Shown here: positions 27,163 through 36,427 of the stretch, piece after piece
How the letters are laid out: each line of letters begins with the position of its first letter
Numbering within the stretch: position 1 is the stretch's first letter
DNA from: an uncultured Candidatus Melainabacteria bacterium
GTDB taxonomy: Bacteria; Cyanobacteriota; Vampirovibrionia; Gastranaerophilales; Gastranaerophilaceae
Length of the DNA stretch: 64,000 bases
NCBI GenBank assembly: GCA_934757155.1
Contig: CAKVLI010000005.1
Coordinates: forward strand, 1 to 64,000
Reading direction: 5' to 3'
Made by a program: the position numbers and the translations under genes
Notes under the pieces: generated by a model
Told to the model about the DNA's origin: nothing
Databases searched by the model: none
Seen by the model: the letters and a program-made list of their open reading frames with translations, nothing else

Positions 27163-28338
27163 ATGGATTTAATAAAAAAGCTCACAGGTAAAAATCCGGC
27201 GGATTATGAATCTGTTGCGCGGGCTCTTGTTGACAATTCAGACAAAGAATTGTTCTCAAAGCTCGTGAAACAGGACGATTTTCTGTTTGATTTTATAAAA
27301 AACAATGTTGCCAAAAGAATTCAGGACGCTTGTAATAACGATAATTATTTGAACTTGTTTAACTTTTTAGACTGTTATTCACCTTCTTATGACACAATGA
27401 TAGCAAGGGTTTTGTACTCTTATGGCGGAGACGAGCTTTTTGAAAAAATAAAAGATATATATTTGAACGGCTCAGATTCAGAAAGGGCTTATGCTGCGAA
27501 GTTTTTCTCTTTTGTGAACAAAGAGCTTTTGAAAGAATTGCTGCCGAGTTTAAGAGTGTCTGCATACTCTGATTTTGAACCGCTTGCTGTGAATTCGGCA
27601 GAAGTCTTGTCAATTTTGCAGGATGAGGAGTCTAAGAATGCGGCACTGAAAGCTCTTGAAGCAGAAGACGAGTTCGCTTGTTTTGATGCGGTAAAATTCT
27701 TGGCTGCGTATCAAGCTAAAGATTCTGTGGACAAGGTTATTGAGGTTATGAGAAAGTCTTCTTTTTCTGAAAATATTGCCTCCGAAATTCCTTACTTGAT
27801 ACCGTTGACGGAATTGGCGGAACAGGATGATGAAGCTGCTGCTTTAGTATTGTGTAATATTATTAACGCCATGCCGGAAATTGTCCCGCTCACCGCTATT
27901 ATTGATTATGACTTATATTCAGTGTTTGAAAAAATCTTGTCAAAACCTTTGAACAGTTATAATGCCGTGTTGTTAAGGCTAGCGAAAGACAAAATTGGTG
28001 AACTTGCTCAAAATGAAGAATACCTTTTTGATTCAGACAAAAATACAAAAGAGAGTGTGTTCGAGTTGGATAAACTTTTGAATGGTTTGAACAATAAAAA
28101 GCTCAAAAGTTATTTCTATGACGAACTTTTTGACGGAAGTGATTTTGTGTTTTTTGCACTTGATTATGTGGATGAAATTGAAGAGTTAGAGTCGCTTTTG
28201 GATAGCCAAAACCAAACTCTTGTGTTGAAGGTTTTAACCCTTCTTAAAGACAAAGCTGTGTTAAATCATGAGCATAAAAACATTGCACTCAATGCTGTGA
28301 CTTCGGACGATATTAAAAAAATAATTGAAGTTCTATAA
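27163..28338 (+). CDS. HEAT-like repeat protein, unknown function
   Basis: A 391-residue soluble, acidic, all-helical protein. Regular pairs of amphipathic helices, such as RAYAAKFFSFVNKELLKELL and AVKFLAAYQAKDSVDKVIE V, suggest a HEAT/Armadillo solenoid. GGAAAG precedes the ATG by 4-9 bases, and the gene starts 18 bases after the SLOG gene, so they are likely co-transcribed. No catalytic motif is seen; a scaffold or adaptor role is only a guess. Confidence 0.65.
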   Translation: MDLIKKLTGKNPADYESVARALVDNSDKELFSKLVKQDDFLFDFIKNNVAKRIQDACNNDNYLNLFNFLDCYSPSYDTMIARVLYSYGGDELFEKIKDIYLNGSDSERAYAAKFFSFVNKELLKELLPSLRVSAYSDFEPLAVNSAEVLSILQDEESKNAALKALEAEDEFACFDAVKFLAAYQAKDSVDKVIEVMRKSSFSENIASEIPYLIPLTELAEQDDEAAALVLCNIINAMPEIVPLTAIIDYDLYSVFEKILSKPLNSYNAVLLRLAKDKIGELAQNEEYLFDSDKNTKESVFELDKLLNGLNNKKLKSYFYDELFDGSDFVFFALDYVDEIEELESLLDSQNQTLVLKVLTLLKDKAVLNHEHKNIALNAVTSDDIKKIIEVL

Positions 28339-28617
28339 ACAGTATTCCGAATTACCTAATTCTAAATCTCTGTTAAATTCGCGGATGAGTTCGGATGAGA
28401 TTCTCCAGTTGATTTTGCCTTGCGGATACTTGATGTAGTGCGTTGCAGAACATAGAGTCGACACATAACATGCGTCCAAAACATTCATAAACGATATATC
28501 TACGCTCATGTTTTCGCACGGAAACTTGTTGATATATGAGTTAATGTATTCAACTGCGCTCTCCGGATTAGTACTATTCGGTTTTAGCGTTTCATTTTGG
28601 GGTAATAGTTGTAGCAT
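28333..28617 (-). CDS. Unknown sigma-28-controlled protein, 94 aa
   Basis: A 94-residue soluble protein with a polar, Asn/Pro/Ser/Thr-rich N-terminus (MLQLLPQNETLKPNSTNPES) and a compact, probably helical remainder. AAGGAA lies 6 bases before the ATG and a sigma-28 promoter lies 23-49 bases upstream, which makes it a real gene despite its size. It overlaps the convergent HEAT-like gene by 6 bases. Family not recognised. Confidence 0.72.
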   Translation of the reverse strand: MLQLLPQNETLKPNSTNPESAVEYINSYINKFPCENMSVDISFMNVLDACYVSTLCSATHYIKYPQGKINWRISSELIREFNRDLELGNSEYCL

Positions 28618-28639
28618 GTATATTTCCTTAACTCTATTT

Positions 28640-28666
28640 CTAACGGCATTATTTTTAACTTTTTTA
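28640..28666 (-). promoter_or_regulatory. Sigma-28-type promoter
   Basis: On the minus strand: TAAA (28666-28663), exactly 15 bases, GCCGTTAG (28647-28640). Spacing equals the other three sigma-28-like sites in the window. Confidence 0.7.
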
Positions 28667-28749
28667 ACAGTTTTTGAATTAAATCAACCTTTTGGTTGAA
28701 ATTTATAATATAATTCTGTATAAGAGAAAAATAAAAAAGGGGAACGGTT

Positions 28750-29298
28750 ATGGCAGAACTTAAGAATAATGCTCTGGAAGCAGCAAAAAAGATTAAATTA
28801 ATGGCTTTTGACGTTGATGGTGTAATGACTGACGGAAGTGTCACGTATGACGAAAACGGGGTTGAATACAAAACTTTTAACGTTAAAGACGGTCACGGGC
28901 TTGTTAGAATGGGACGCTCAGGATTTATTACGGCAATAATTACTGCAAGAAACAACGGAACAGTCAAACATCGTGCTGAAAATCTTAACATAACTGAACT
29001 TTATCAAGGTCAACGTTACAAATTGCCTGCACTGGAAGAAATCATGGCGAAATATAATCTTACTTACGAAAATGTTTCTTATATGGGCGATGACCTTCCG
29101 GATATCTGTATTCTCGAAAAAGTCGGTTTGGCCTGCTGTCCGAATGATGCAGTAAAAGAGGTTCAAGAGATTTGTAATTTTAAATCTTCAATAAACGGCG
29201 GACGTGGTGCTGTAAGAGAACTCTGTGACTTTATTCTTGATGCTCAAGGAATAGAGAAAGAATACATTGTCTCAGAAGGCAAAGCTAAAAAGAATTAG
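28750..29298 (+). CDS. kdsC: 3-deoxy-D-manno-octulosonate 8-phosphate phosphatase
   Basis: A HAD-family phosphatase that releases Kdo from Kdo-8-phosphate for lipopolysaccharide core synthesis. The 182 residues have motif I FDVDGVMTDG, motif II ITARNNG and motif III GDDLPD, with no cap domain, as in the KdsC subfamily. AAAGGGG lies 6-10 bases before the ATG. Together with the LptF/G-like permease it supports an LPS-type outer membrane. Confidence 0.93.
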   Translation: MAELKNNALEAAKKIKLMAFDVDGVMTDGSVTYDENGVEYKTFNVKDGHGLVRMGRSGFITAIITARNNGTVKHRAENLNITELYQGQRYKLPALEEIMAKYNLTYENVSYMGDDLPDICILEKVGLACCPNDAVKEVQEICNFKSSINGGRGAVRELCDFILDAQGIEKEYIVSEGKAKKN

Positions 29299-29303
29299 AA
29301 CCG

Positions 29304-31697
29304 GTGCCAGTTTTGCTTAAAAATTTTTGCGGGTTAATTGAAAGGAATAAGAATGTTTTGATGCTCCTCTCAGCAGGGGTCTATATACTTGCTCTGTATG
29401 CGGTGCTATCTTCGCATTTGCTTGTGCTGTCGCTAATATTTACGATAGTTCTAATTTTGCTTATATCATTCAACCTTCTTCCGACAAAGTATGTGCTTGT
29501 TTGGCTAACAATCTTTTATCTCGGAGTGATTAATACATCCGCAAGACTCAAAAATGTGGACGAGCTTCTTAATCTCGCCCCTCTTAATTCCGAAATTACG
29601 GGAAAAGTTCTTACGATTCCGCAAGGGAAGTTGGATGGGAAACAGAAGTTTTTCTTTGATGTTGAAAAGATTAAATTCGGCTCAGTTGAGAAACATTTTG
29701 AGAATGAAAAAGTATTGGTAACACTGAATTCTGATGATGCGGATTTGAAGCTTTTTGATACAATATCGCTTTCAGGCAGATTGTCTGCGCCTTTCAAGGC
29801 CGGTAATCCCTCGCAATTTGATTACGGAAACTATTTGAGAAATCACCGTGCGTATTCTGTTTTCTACGCAAAAGATTATGTAAAACTGAATTCCACACTG
29901 TCTTTGAAAGAAAAAACAATGCAGAAAATCAATAATTATAGAGAAAATGTTATCAATATCCATTCGAAATACTTAAAATCCCCTAACCTTGAGATTTTGG
30001 GCGGAATTGTTTTTGGTGATGACGCTGTTTCTCCGCCACAGAATATTAAACAATCTTTTATAAACTCAGGCTTGCTCCATATTTTAGCTGCTTCCGGCAT
30101 GAACGTTGCGTTTATTTACACGTTTTTCTTTGCGATTATGTCCTTGTTCAGAATTAATTTCAAAACGAAAGTTTCGCTTGGGATTGTAACTGTGGTTATT
30201 TATTCTTTGATGACAGGACTCGGTGCATCGGTTATCAGAGCTGCGTGTATGTTAATCTTTGTGCTTTTGGGAAAATTGATAGACAGAGACGCTCACAGTA
30301 TATCTTTGCTATCTTTTGTTGCGCTGTTGATGCTGATTTACAATCCGATGTATATAAATGATGTCGGATTTCAGCTTTCGTTTATTGTAACTTTCGGCAT
30401 TCTTGTTATGGCACCTGCGGTTGCAAGGTTTAAGAACAAATTTTTGGATTTTCTTGCAGGAACGGTCGCAATTCCGATTATTGCGCAGTTGTGGGTTATT
30501 CCGATTCAGATTTTTTATTTCAATAATATAAGTTTATATTCTGTGTTTGCAAATATTATGAGTGTGCCGATACTTATGGTGTTGAGTTTTGGCGGGTTTG
30601 TGAGTTCTCTATTGTGCGCAATAAAACCGTTGGCAAGTTTTATTTGTCAGGTTTTCGATTTTATACTGAATCCTCTGCTGACACTACTTGTTAACATTTC
30701 GGATTTTTGGGGACAGTTACCGCATTCTACTATGCAAACGACTCATCCCAGCGTATTTCAAATTTTTGTTTATTACGGAATTTTGCTTTGTATTGCAGGA
30801 CTTTTGTACAAAGAATTGCGTGAGAAATATTTGAAGAAACTTTTGATTTCTTTTGCTGTTTTGTTCGTGACTTGGATGATTACCTTGATTCCTGTCAAAA
30901 ATTCTAACCTTGAGATTACGGCGTTTGATGTTGGAAACGCTGATTGTTTCTTGATTAAAACCCCTCAAAACGAATACTTAATGATTGATACAGCCAAAAA
31001 CGGTTACAAAGGCGGAAAATCGCAGGCAGAATTGATTGTTTTGAAGTATTTCAAAGATAACGGGATTAAGAATATTGATACGATTATTGTGACTCACTTT
31101 GATAACGACCACTGCGGCGGAGCGGTTGATTTGATGAATGGGGTTAAGGTCAAAAACTTGTATGTAAACGATTTGAACCACGATTCTTATGCCGCAAAAG
31201 ACATATATAAAACTGCAAAAGAGACCGGTGTGAATCTGATTTTGGCTGTAAACTCACAGACTGTTTACGATAAATCGGGTGTGAGTTTAGTCAATTATCT
31301 TCCTAAAACCGGTGGGAGTGATAATGACAACTCAATTATTACGACTCTAGGATACAAAGATTTTTCAATGTTGTTCACCGGTGATGCCGGTGAAGAGGCT
31401 TTAAACTCTGTAATTGGGAGCTTGGGGCAAAATTATACGGTTTTGAAGGTCCCGCACCACGGCGCGCATGGTGTTTTGAATAAAAAGATTATGAGAGTTT
31501 TAAACCCTAAATACTCTTTGATTTCTGTCGGGGAGAACAAATTCGGGCATCCGGATGTCTATACGCTTTCTTTGTTAGACAATTCCACTGTATTGAGAAC
31601 TGATATTCATAATGCGGTAAAGTTTGTTGTTGACAAGCATGGGCTGAAAGTTCTGACTTACGATATGAAACGACGAAAGTTCGTAATCAAACTTTAA
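29304..31697 (+). CDS. comEC: ComEC/Rec2 DNA uptake channel
   Basis: The inner-membrane channel for single-stranded DNA in natural transformation. The 797 residues start with two or three hydrophobic segments and a DUF4131-type domain, then the Competence domain with HILAASGMNVAFIYTF and further membrane segments, and a C-terminal metallo-beta-lactamase-like domain (DVGNADCFLIKTP, VTHFDNDHCGG, HHGAHG). It starts with GTG 5 bases after kdsC. Full length, so transformation competence is plausible. Confidence 0.92.
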   Translation: MPVLLKNFCGLIERNKNVLMLLSAGVYILALYAVLSSHLLVLSLIFTIVLILLISFNLLPTKYVLVWLTIFYLGVINTSARLKNVDELLNLAPLNSEITGKVLTIPQGKLDGKQKFFFDVEKIKFGSVEKHFENEKVLVTLNSDDADLKLFDTISLSGRLSAPFKAGNPSQFDYGNYLRNHRAYSVFYAKDYVKLNSTLSLKEKTMQKINNYRENVINIHSKYLKSPNLEILGGIVFGDDAVSPPQNIKQSFINSGLLHILAASGMNVAFIYTFFFAIMSLFRINFKTKVSLGIVTVVIYSLMTGLGASVIRAACMLIFVLLGKLIDRDAHSISLLSFVALLMLIYNPMYINDVGFQLSFIVTFGILVMAPAVARFKNKFLDFLAGTVAIPIIAQLWVIPIQIFYFNNISLYSVFANIMSVPILMVLSFGGFVSSLLCAIKPLASFICQVFDFILNPLLTLLVNISDFWGQLPHSTMQTTHPSVFQIFVYYGILLCIAGLLYKELREKYLKKLLISFAVLFVTWMITLIPVKNSNLEITAFDVGNADCFLIKTPQNEYLMIDTAKNGYKGGKSQAELIVLKYFKDNGIKNIDTIIVTHFDNDHCGGAVDLMNGVKVKNLYVNDLNHDSYAAKDIYKTAKETGVNLILAVNSQTVYDKSGVSLVNYLPKTGGSDNDNSIITTLGYKDFSMLFTGDAGEEALNSVIGSLGQNYTVLKVPHHGAHGVLNKKIMRVLNPKYSLISVGENKFGHPDVYTLSLLDNSTVLRTDIHNAVKFVVDKHGLKVLTYDMKRRKFVIKL

Positions 31698-31739
31698 TTC
31701 TACATTTTATTAAGTTTTTATTTAAATTTTAGTAGTAAA

Positions 31740-31790
31740 TTCCTATTTCTTTTTCTTTTACCTTGCAAACAAAAGAAAAAGAAATAGGAA
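31740..31790 (+). repeat. Perfect 20-bp inverted repeat (family C)
   Basis: TTCCTATTTCTTTTTCTTTT (31740-31759) pairs perfectly with 31771-31790 across an 11-base loop. The purine arm is followed by GAAAGAAAAAG and CAATTGTTTACAAC, as in the copy at 58834-58880. Confidence 0.7.
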
Positions 31791-31841
31791 GAAAGAAAAA
31801 GAAAACCCAGCAATTGTTTACAACAGCTTCGCTGAATTTTA

Positions 31842-31896
31842 AGTTGTGCTACGCACAATCTCTTACGCTCGCTATTGTGCTTTGCACACGCTCGCG
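31842..31896 (+). repeat. Dispersed repeat family B, copies 2a/2b
   Basis: GTTGTGCTACGCACAATCT followed by TTACGCTCGCTATTGTGCTT then TGCACACGCTCGC. The first half recurs at 58944-58972, the second at 10691 and (reversed) 23877. Confidence 0.6.
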
Positions 31897-31938
31897 GAGA
31901 GTAATTGTTTTTCTCTATGTGATGACAATATTACCCCT

Positions 31939-32057
31939 ACTCCGTGGGACTTCCAGCCAGTAGTTAAAACCAACTACCCCTTATATTTACCTCCGCTCCT
32001 GCTCCGCAGGACTTCCAGTCAGTAGTTAAGACCAACTAGCCAAGATACATTTACCCC
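31939..32057 (+). repeat. Two tandem family A units
   Basis: Units at 31939-31992 and 32002-32057 share CTCCG-GGGACTTCCAG, CAGTAGTTAA, ACCAACTA and ATTTACC. The spacing between equivalent positions is 63 bases. Confidence 0.65.
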
Positions 32058-32064
32058 AAGAAAA

Positions 32065-32085
32065 AGTCCTCAAGAAATGAGGACT
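32065..32085 (-). terminator. Terminator on the minus strand
   Basis: AGTCCTCA / TGAGGACT stem with a 5-base loop; read on the minus strand it is followed by a T-run. It would end transcription of the gene at 32281-32577. Confidence 0.55.
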
Positions 32086-32280
32086 AAAAGCTTTGTAAGA
32101 TGTAAGATGTGTGTGTCTAGTTTATAAGAGAGAGTGTGTTATTCTTTTCGTTTTAATCATGTGCGTTCTTGCTTTGGCGTGATTTTGTAGTCTGTTCAGA
32201 AGGGTGATTTGTAGTTTTTGATTTGTTTTGGTGGTTATCTGATATCACCCGCCCCACGGTCTACGTATGTAGTACACCGG

Positions 32281-32577
32281 CTAAGCGATAAAATTGTTCC
32301 CAAATCTGTTAGCACCGTAGAAGAAGGATTCTTTCATAACTTGTTGAAGGCTTCTTTTTCTGATGAGTTTGTTTCCGACTTTGGTGTTTTGGATATCTTC
32401 AACTGATTTTTGGTACTGACCGCAAACAAGAGAAGATATGTATTTAGATACGCAGGTTTCTTCTTGGGCTTCGTCTTCAGAGACTGTTTTTACTTCAGAA
32501 TCATATTGATCGAAGAAGTTAGCGATAGAATTAATTTCGTCGTTTTCGATATTGATATTAGTAGTGGTGAATAACAT
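32281..32577 (-). CDS. Unknown protein, 98 aa
   Basis: A 98-residue soluble protein with an acidic first half (NIENDEINSIANFFDQYDSE) and a basic second half. The start is the ATG at 32577 with AGGAG 8 bases upstream; a longer in-frame start at 32640 would cross the TATACT promoter. Two cysteines (ETCVSKY and SLVCGQY) are the only candidate functional residues. Family not recognised. A terminator lies about 200 bases downstream. Confidence 0.6.
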   Translation of the reverse strand: MLFTTTNINIENDEINSIANFFDQYDSEVKTVSEDEAQEETCVSKYISSLVCGQYQKSVEDIQNTKVGNKLIRKRSLQQVMKESFFYGANRFGNNFIA

Positions 32578-32589
32578 CTCTAAAGCTCC

Positions 32590-32625
32590 TGTGTATCTCT
32601 TATATATATATAAAGTATAGAAAGA
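32590..32625 (-). promoter_or_regulatory. AT-rich promoter of the 98-aa gene
   Basis: Minus strand TATACTTTATATATATATAA, similar to TATAAACTTTATATATATG upstream of the 57-aa gene (37440-37460). The two small genes may share promoter type. Confidence 0.4.
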
Positions 32626-32717
32626 ATAAAAAATTGCCAAAATTGCCCCAAAATGTTAAGAAATGTAAAATTGAGTTTAGTTTTTTGCCGAAATCGCAAT
32701 AAATCTTAAATAGTTTT

Positions 32718-32746
32718 TGGTATAATATTCTGGTGCTGAGGAGATT
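32718..32746 (+). promoter_or_regulatory. Glycosyltransferase promoter and ribosome binding site
   Basis: Extended -10 TTGGTATAAT ends near 32725, followed by GAGGAG about 6 bases before the ATG at 32747. Confidence 0.5.
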
Positions 32747-34093
32747 ATGAGAGAAAGAATTCTTTTATTTATAATATTAACGTGTTTGGGAGTATTCCTT
32801 TTTGTGTTCCAGAATTATGTGAACACGGTTGTTGGATTTTTAATTTTATGTGCGTGTATGGTTACTTACGGGCTGTATTCTATTGCGGCAACACAGTACC
32901 AAAAACGTTTGTTGAAGAAACATCCGCCTGTAATCAATGAAAATTACAAACCGTTTGTAACTATTATGATTCCTGCTCACAATGAGGAATATGTTATTGC
33001 GAATACGGTAGAAAACGTTTTACAGTTGGATTATCCGAATTTTGAAATAATTGTTATTGATGACAGAAGTTCTGATAATACGGATGCGGTTATCAGAAAA
33101 CTGGAAGAAAAGTATGATAAGGTTACAGCTTTAGTGCGTGACAAAGATGCTTTCCCTGGAAAATCTGCGGTTTTAAATGATGCTTTTAAGATTGCAAAAG
33201 GGGATGCTGTTTTGGTATTTGACGCGGATGCAACTGTCGAGCCGGATTTTCTGAACAAACTTATTCCGTTGCTTGAACCTGCTGATGTCGGAGCCGTTCA
33301 GGCAAGAAAAATTATCAGAAACAAGAATTTCAATTTCCTTACCAGATGCCAAAACAATGAATATACGTTGGATACAAATTTCCAAGTCGGAAGGGATGCT
33401 GTCAAAGGTGCGGTTGAACTTCGCGGTAATGGGGAATTGATTAAAAGAGAAGCTCTTGAAGATATTAACGGCTGGAATAATTACACAATTACTGACGACT
33501 TAGATATGTCAACAAGACTTCATATCAAGGGTTGGGATATCCGTTTTTGTCCTGATGCTTGTGTGTATGAAGAAGGAATTATTTACATCTTCCCGCTATT
33601 CAGACAGAGAAGAAGATGGTTGGAAGGTACTATTCGCAGATATTTGGAATACTTTGGCGAGGCTATGCGCTCTAAGAAAATGTCTTTGAGAGCAAGGCTG
33701 GATATGGCTATATATATTACACAATTCATTATGCCGTTGTGGTTTATGATGGAGGTTGTGTTTAGGGTTATCAAACTCGTTACGGATAAGATTGATCCAT
33801 ATAGTTTGCACAATGTATTGTGGTCTTCATTGATTGTATCAGCTGTTGTAGGTTTGGGGTTCTTTGCGGCAATAAGATATAGTTTGAGAAGATATGACTC
33901 TGTTCCGCGTATGAAAGCTTTCAAACAAGCGCTGGAGACTACTGTTTACTTTTTGATAATATGGTTTCCTATGGAATTATTTATATGTGGAAAGATTTTG
34001 TTCTGTAAAAAAGATATGAATTGGGGTAAGACAGCTCACGGTCTGGTTATGGAAGAAAAGAACAGACAAGAATTAGAAATGCAAGAGGTATAA
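32747..34093 (+). CDS. Processive family 2 glycosyltransferase
   Basis: A 448-residue membrane glycosyltransferase of the BcsA/PgaC/hyaluronan-synthase type. Two N-terminal membrane segments, a GT2 domain with MIPAHNEE, IDDRSSDNT, DADAT (the DxD metal site), TDDLDMSTRL and RQRRRW (the QxxRW-type acceptor motif), then three C-terminal segments. These enzymes usually polymerise and export a surface polysaccharide such as a beta-linked glucosamine polymer; which one is unknown. The next gene, apt, begins 1 base later. Confidence 0.88.
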   Translation: MRERILLFIILTCLGVFLFVFQNYVNTVVGFLILCACMVTYGLYSIAATQYQKRLLKKHPPVINENYKPFVTIMIPAHNEEYVIANTVENVLQLDYPNFEIIVIDDRSSDNTDAVIRKLEEKYDKVTALVRDKDAFPGKSAVLNDAFKIAKGDAVLVFDADATVEPDFLNKLIPLLEPADVGAVQARKIIRNKNFNFLTRCQNNEYTLDTNFQVGRDAVKGAVELRGNGELIKREALEDINGWNNYTITDDLDMSTRLHIKGWDIRFCPDACVYEEGIIYIFPLFRQRRRWLEGTIRRYLEYFGEAMRSKKMSLRARLDMAIYITQFIMPLWFMMEVVFRVIKLVTDKIDPYSLHNVLWSSLIVSAVVGLGFFAAIRYSLRRYDSVPRMKAFKQALETTVYFLIIWFPMELFICGKILFCKKDMNWGKTAHGLVMEEKNRQELEMQEV

Positions 34094-34094
34094 A

Positions 34095-34646
34095 ATGACA
34101 TTAACTGAAGAAGATTTTAAATATGTAAGAGAACACGTTAGAGAAGTTCCTGATTTTCCAAAGAAAGGGATTTTGTTCCTTGACGTGACTACTATTGTAA
34201 AAGATGCAAAAGCTTTCAATAAATGTATTGATTTTTTGTATGACAGATTCAAAGACGAAAAAATCGATTATATTGCAGGTATTGAATCAAGAGGATTTAT
34301 TTTTGGAGCGCCTTTAGCTTGCAGATTGAATGCGGGCTTTATCACTGTTAGAAAGCCAAACAAACTTCCTGCTGAGACCGTTAAAGAAACATATTCATTA
34401 GAATATGGCGAAGATACTATTGAAATGCACGCTGATGCGATTAAATCCGGCGATAGAGTTGTTGTAATTGATGACTTGTTGGCAACGGGCGGTACTGCTT
34501 GTGCTGCGTGTAACCTTGTTAAAAAGGTTGGTGGTGACGTGGTTGCAGCTGCTTTTGTAATTGAATTAACTCCGCTTAAAGGCAAAGAAAAAATCGAAAA
34601 CAAGGGCGTAGAAGTTGTTTCTATGCTTGAATACGACCTTGATTAA
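34095..34646 (+). CDS. apt: Adenine phosphoribosyltransferase
   Basis: Converts adenine and PRPP to AMP. The 183 residues include IESRGFIFGAPLA, the VRKPNKLP loop and the PRPP-binding VVVIDDLLATGGTA. Typical length and fold. GAGGT precedes the ATG by 5 bases. Confidence 0.97.
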   Translation: MTLTEEDFKYVREHVREVPDFPKKGILFLDVTTIVKDAKAFNKCIDFLYDRFKDEKIDYIAGIESRGFIFGAPLACRLNAGFITVRKPNKLPAETVKETYSLEYGEDTIEMHADAIKSGDRVVVIDDLLATGGTACAACNLVKKVGGDVVAAAFVIELTPLKGKEKIENKGVEVVSMLEYDLD

Positions 34647-34652
34647 TCTTTT

Positions 34653-35804
34653 TTATAAATCAAACGGGTCGTCTTCTTTGTAGTAGTTTTTCTTTGTGGT
34701 TTTAACCTTGTCGTTGCGTTTTTTAACGTCTTTGGACACGGTCTTGTAGGCGTTGTCTAATGAAATCCTTGTCAGCGGCTTGTTGGTTGCCCTGTCGTTT
34801 ACAACAAGCCAGTATGAATGCTTTACGTTGTTGACAGCAAAAGATATTTTCCCGGCTCTTCTGTCCCCCGGTTTGAATTGAGAGAATAGCAATCTCGTAT
34901 CTCCAAATATTGAGGGGTTAAATACTGAATTGTAGTCGTTTACGAGTGCAATATCCATGCCGGCAAAGCTTTTATCTGACATGTTCGAAATTGAAAGTGA
35001 CAACGTGAGCGTGTTAACTTCGCCGAACGGGTCTTTTTCGTAGATTATGTTTGCAATTCTAATATCAAGCCCAGGGTATTTTTCTTCTTTTTGTTTAAGG
35101 GCTTCTTCTCTGTATACAGGGAGTTCTACGTTTGAAAGAATGCGGACTTTAATTTCATCTCCCGGGGAAATTAGCACATTTTTCCCTTTTCTGTAGAGTG
35201 ACATTCCAAGACCGACTGCACCGCCAATTGCTGCACCACCGGCTACAGTGTAGCCGTTTGATGCAATTGCTGCTTCTAGCCCGAGTGCTTGTGCGGCAAA
35301 TACTCCGCCGATAACTCCGCCCGCTGCCGTATAGCCGATATCTGTTGCAATAATTTTTGTTGCGGCTTTAACAGGGTGAAGTTTTGTGGACATTTTTCCT
35401 TCGATGGGAATTTCTCTGCCATCAGGGGTTACAAGATAGTCAAAACTTAGGTCTATGTAGCCATCTCTGCCCAGTCGTTTAGCCTCGGAGGTTTGTTTGA
35501 TTGTTCCGTGAGCGACTGTACCTTTCGGGATGATAATGCCTTTGTTTCCAAGCACATCACCGGTTACTTCGGCAAAAAACTCATCCCCTTCGAACGAAAA
35601 GCTTCCGTCAAGCACTTGTGAAACTGTCATCTCGATTACATCTCTTTTTTCGAGAGTTTCTGTTTTTCCGGTATAGAGTTTTTTATCAAGTTCAGCGTAA
35701 TTGTCGTCAAACTCTGCATGCCCCTGATAAATGTCTTCTGCGGCAATTGCTCCTCCGTTTATAAGAAAAATACTTAATATTAATAAAGCCAGCTTTCTTT
35801 TCAT
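34653..35804 (-). CDS. Exported protein with glycine-zipper segment
   Basis: A 383-residue protein with a clear signal peptide (cleavage near GGAIAAE). Residues 65-125 (SFEGDEFFAEV, IIIPKGTVAHGTI, GYIDLSFDYL) resemble the VirB10/TrbI-type or similar barrel proteins' 'IPKGT.v.G.v' beta segment, and residues 150-205 hold Gly/Ala-rich helices (GYTAAGGVIGG, GGAAIGGAVGLGMSLYRKG) like glycine-zipper membrane segments. The C-terminal third is beta-rich and ends in a basic tail. Probably an envelope protein; exact family unknown. It ends 6 bases from apt (convergent). Confidence 0.7.
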   Translation of the reverse strand: MKRKLALLILSIFLINGGAIAAEDIYQGHAEFDDNYAELDKKLYTGKTETLEKRDVIEMTVSQVLDGSFSFEGDEFFAEVTGDVLGNKGIIIPKGTVAHGTIKQTSEAKRLGRDGYIDLSFDYLVTPDGREIPIEGKMSTKLHPVKAATKIIATDIGYTAAGGVIGGVFAAQALGLEAAIASNGYTVAGGAAIGGAVGLGMSLYRKGKNVLISPGDEIKVRILSNVELPVYREEALKQKEEKYPGLDIRIANIIYEKDPFGEVNTLTLSLSISNMSDKSFAGMDIALVNDYNSVFNPSIFGDTRLLFSQFKPGDRRAGKISFAVNNVKHSYWLVVNDRATNKPLTRISLDNAYKTVSKDVKKRNDKVKTTKKNYYKEDDPFDL

Positions 35805-35816
35805 AACTAAATTATA
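35805..35816 (-). promoter_or_regulatory. Leaderless -10 element
   Basis: Minus strand TATAAT (35816-35811) ends 6 bases before the ATG at 35804. No Shine-Dalgarno. Confidence 0.55.
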
Positions 35817-35851
35817 CTATCTCTTCCCTCTTAAGTCCAAATTGTAACTGT

Positions 35852-36427
35852 TTATAAATCTTCTAAAAGTTTGTTGTAAATATCAACTGTCGCTGTGCAG
35901 ATTTGCAAATTTCTGTCCACAAGACTTTTAATTGTATTTCCGTAGCAAACCAGCAATGCTTTGTCTAATCCGCCTTCTTCCAAAGCTTGCTCCAGAGGTT
36001 TAACAATTTCGGGCGGTCTTGTATATGTTTCCATTTTATCAGCCAGAAAAATTATTTTTTCAAAGTCTGTCATATCAAGTTTTCCAAGGGTGTGCCATCT
36101 TATTGCAGACAAGATTTCGCAATCTTCAATGTTAAATTCTTCTTGTGCCAAAACAGCTCCAGCCGGTGCATGGAAGGTTTTTGGGTTTGCGGTTTCGCCG
36201 TCACATAAATCACCGCATTTGCACATCAAATCTTTTAATTTTCCGCTTGGAAAACATTTTGCGCAGTCGTGAATTAGTCCCGTGAAATAGGCTTTATCTT
36301 CGTCCAGTCCGAATTTTTTTGCAAGCCTTTTGGCGCATTCAGCCGTTCCAAGGGAGTGTTCATATCTTTCAGAATTTAAATTTGCCTTGAGCCAATTCTT
36401 ATATTTTTCAATATTTGTATAATCCAT
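35852..36427 (-). CDS. yqeK: YqeK-type HD phosphohydrolase
   Basis: An HD-domain enzyme of the YqeK family, which hydrolyses diadenosine tetraphosphate symmetrically. Motifs HSLGTAECAKRLA, LIHDCAKC and WHTLG are present. Start at 36427 (191 aa), overlapping the end of nadD by 20 bases; an upstream in-frame start would lie further inside nadD. The nadD-yqeK pair is conserved in many bacteria. Confidence 0.9.
   Translation of the reverse strand: MDYTNIEKYKNWLKANLNSERYEHSLGTAECAKRLAKKFGLDEDKAYFTGLIHDCAKCFPSGKLKDLMCKCGDLCDGETANPKTFHAPAGAVLAQEEFNIEDCEILSAIRWHTLGKLDMTDFEKIIFLADKMETYTRPPEIVKPLEQALEEGGLDKALLVCYGNTIKSLVDRNLQICTATVDIYNKLLEDL

Larger units (their letters stand above)
31698..32280. other. 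Repeat-filled intergenic region
   Basis: 583 bases with no gene. It contains a 20-base perfect inverted repeat (31740-31790), family B sequences (31842-31896), two tandem family A units (31939-31992 and 32002-32057) and a minus-strand terminator (32065-32085). The last 190 bases before 32281 show nothing I can name apart from a CTACatacGTAG-centred hairpin near 32260. Confidence 0.7.

Noticed and set aside
32663..32695. Sigma-28-like TAAA...GCCGAAAT upstream of the glycosyltransferase
   Set aside because: The spacer is 17 bases instead of 15 and a good TATAAT lies closer to the gene.
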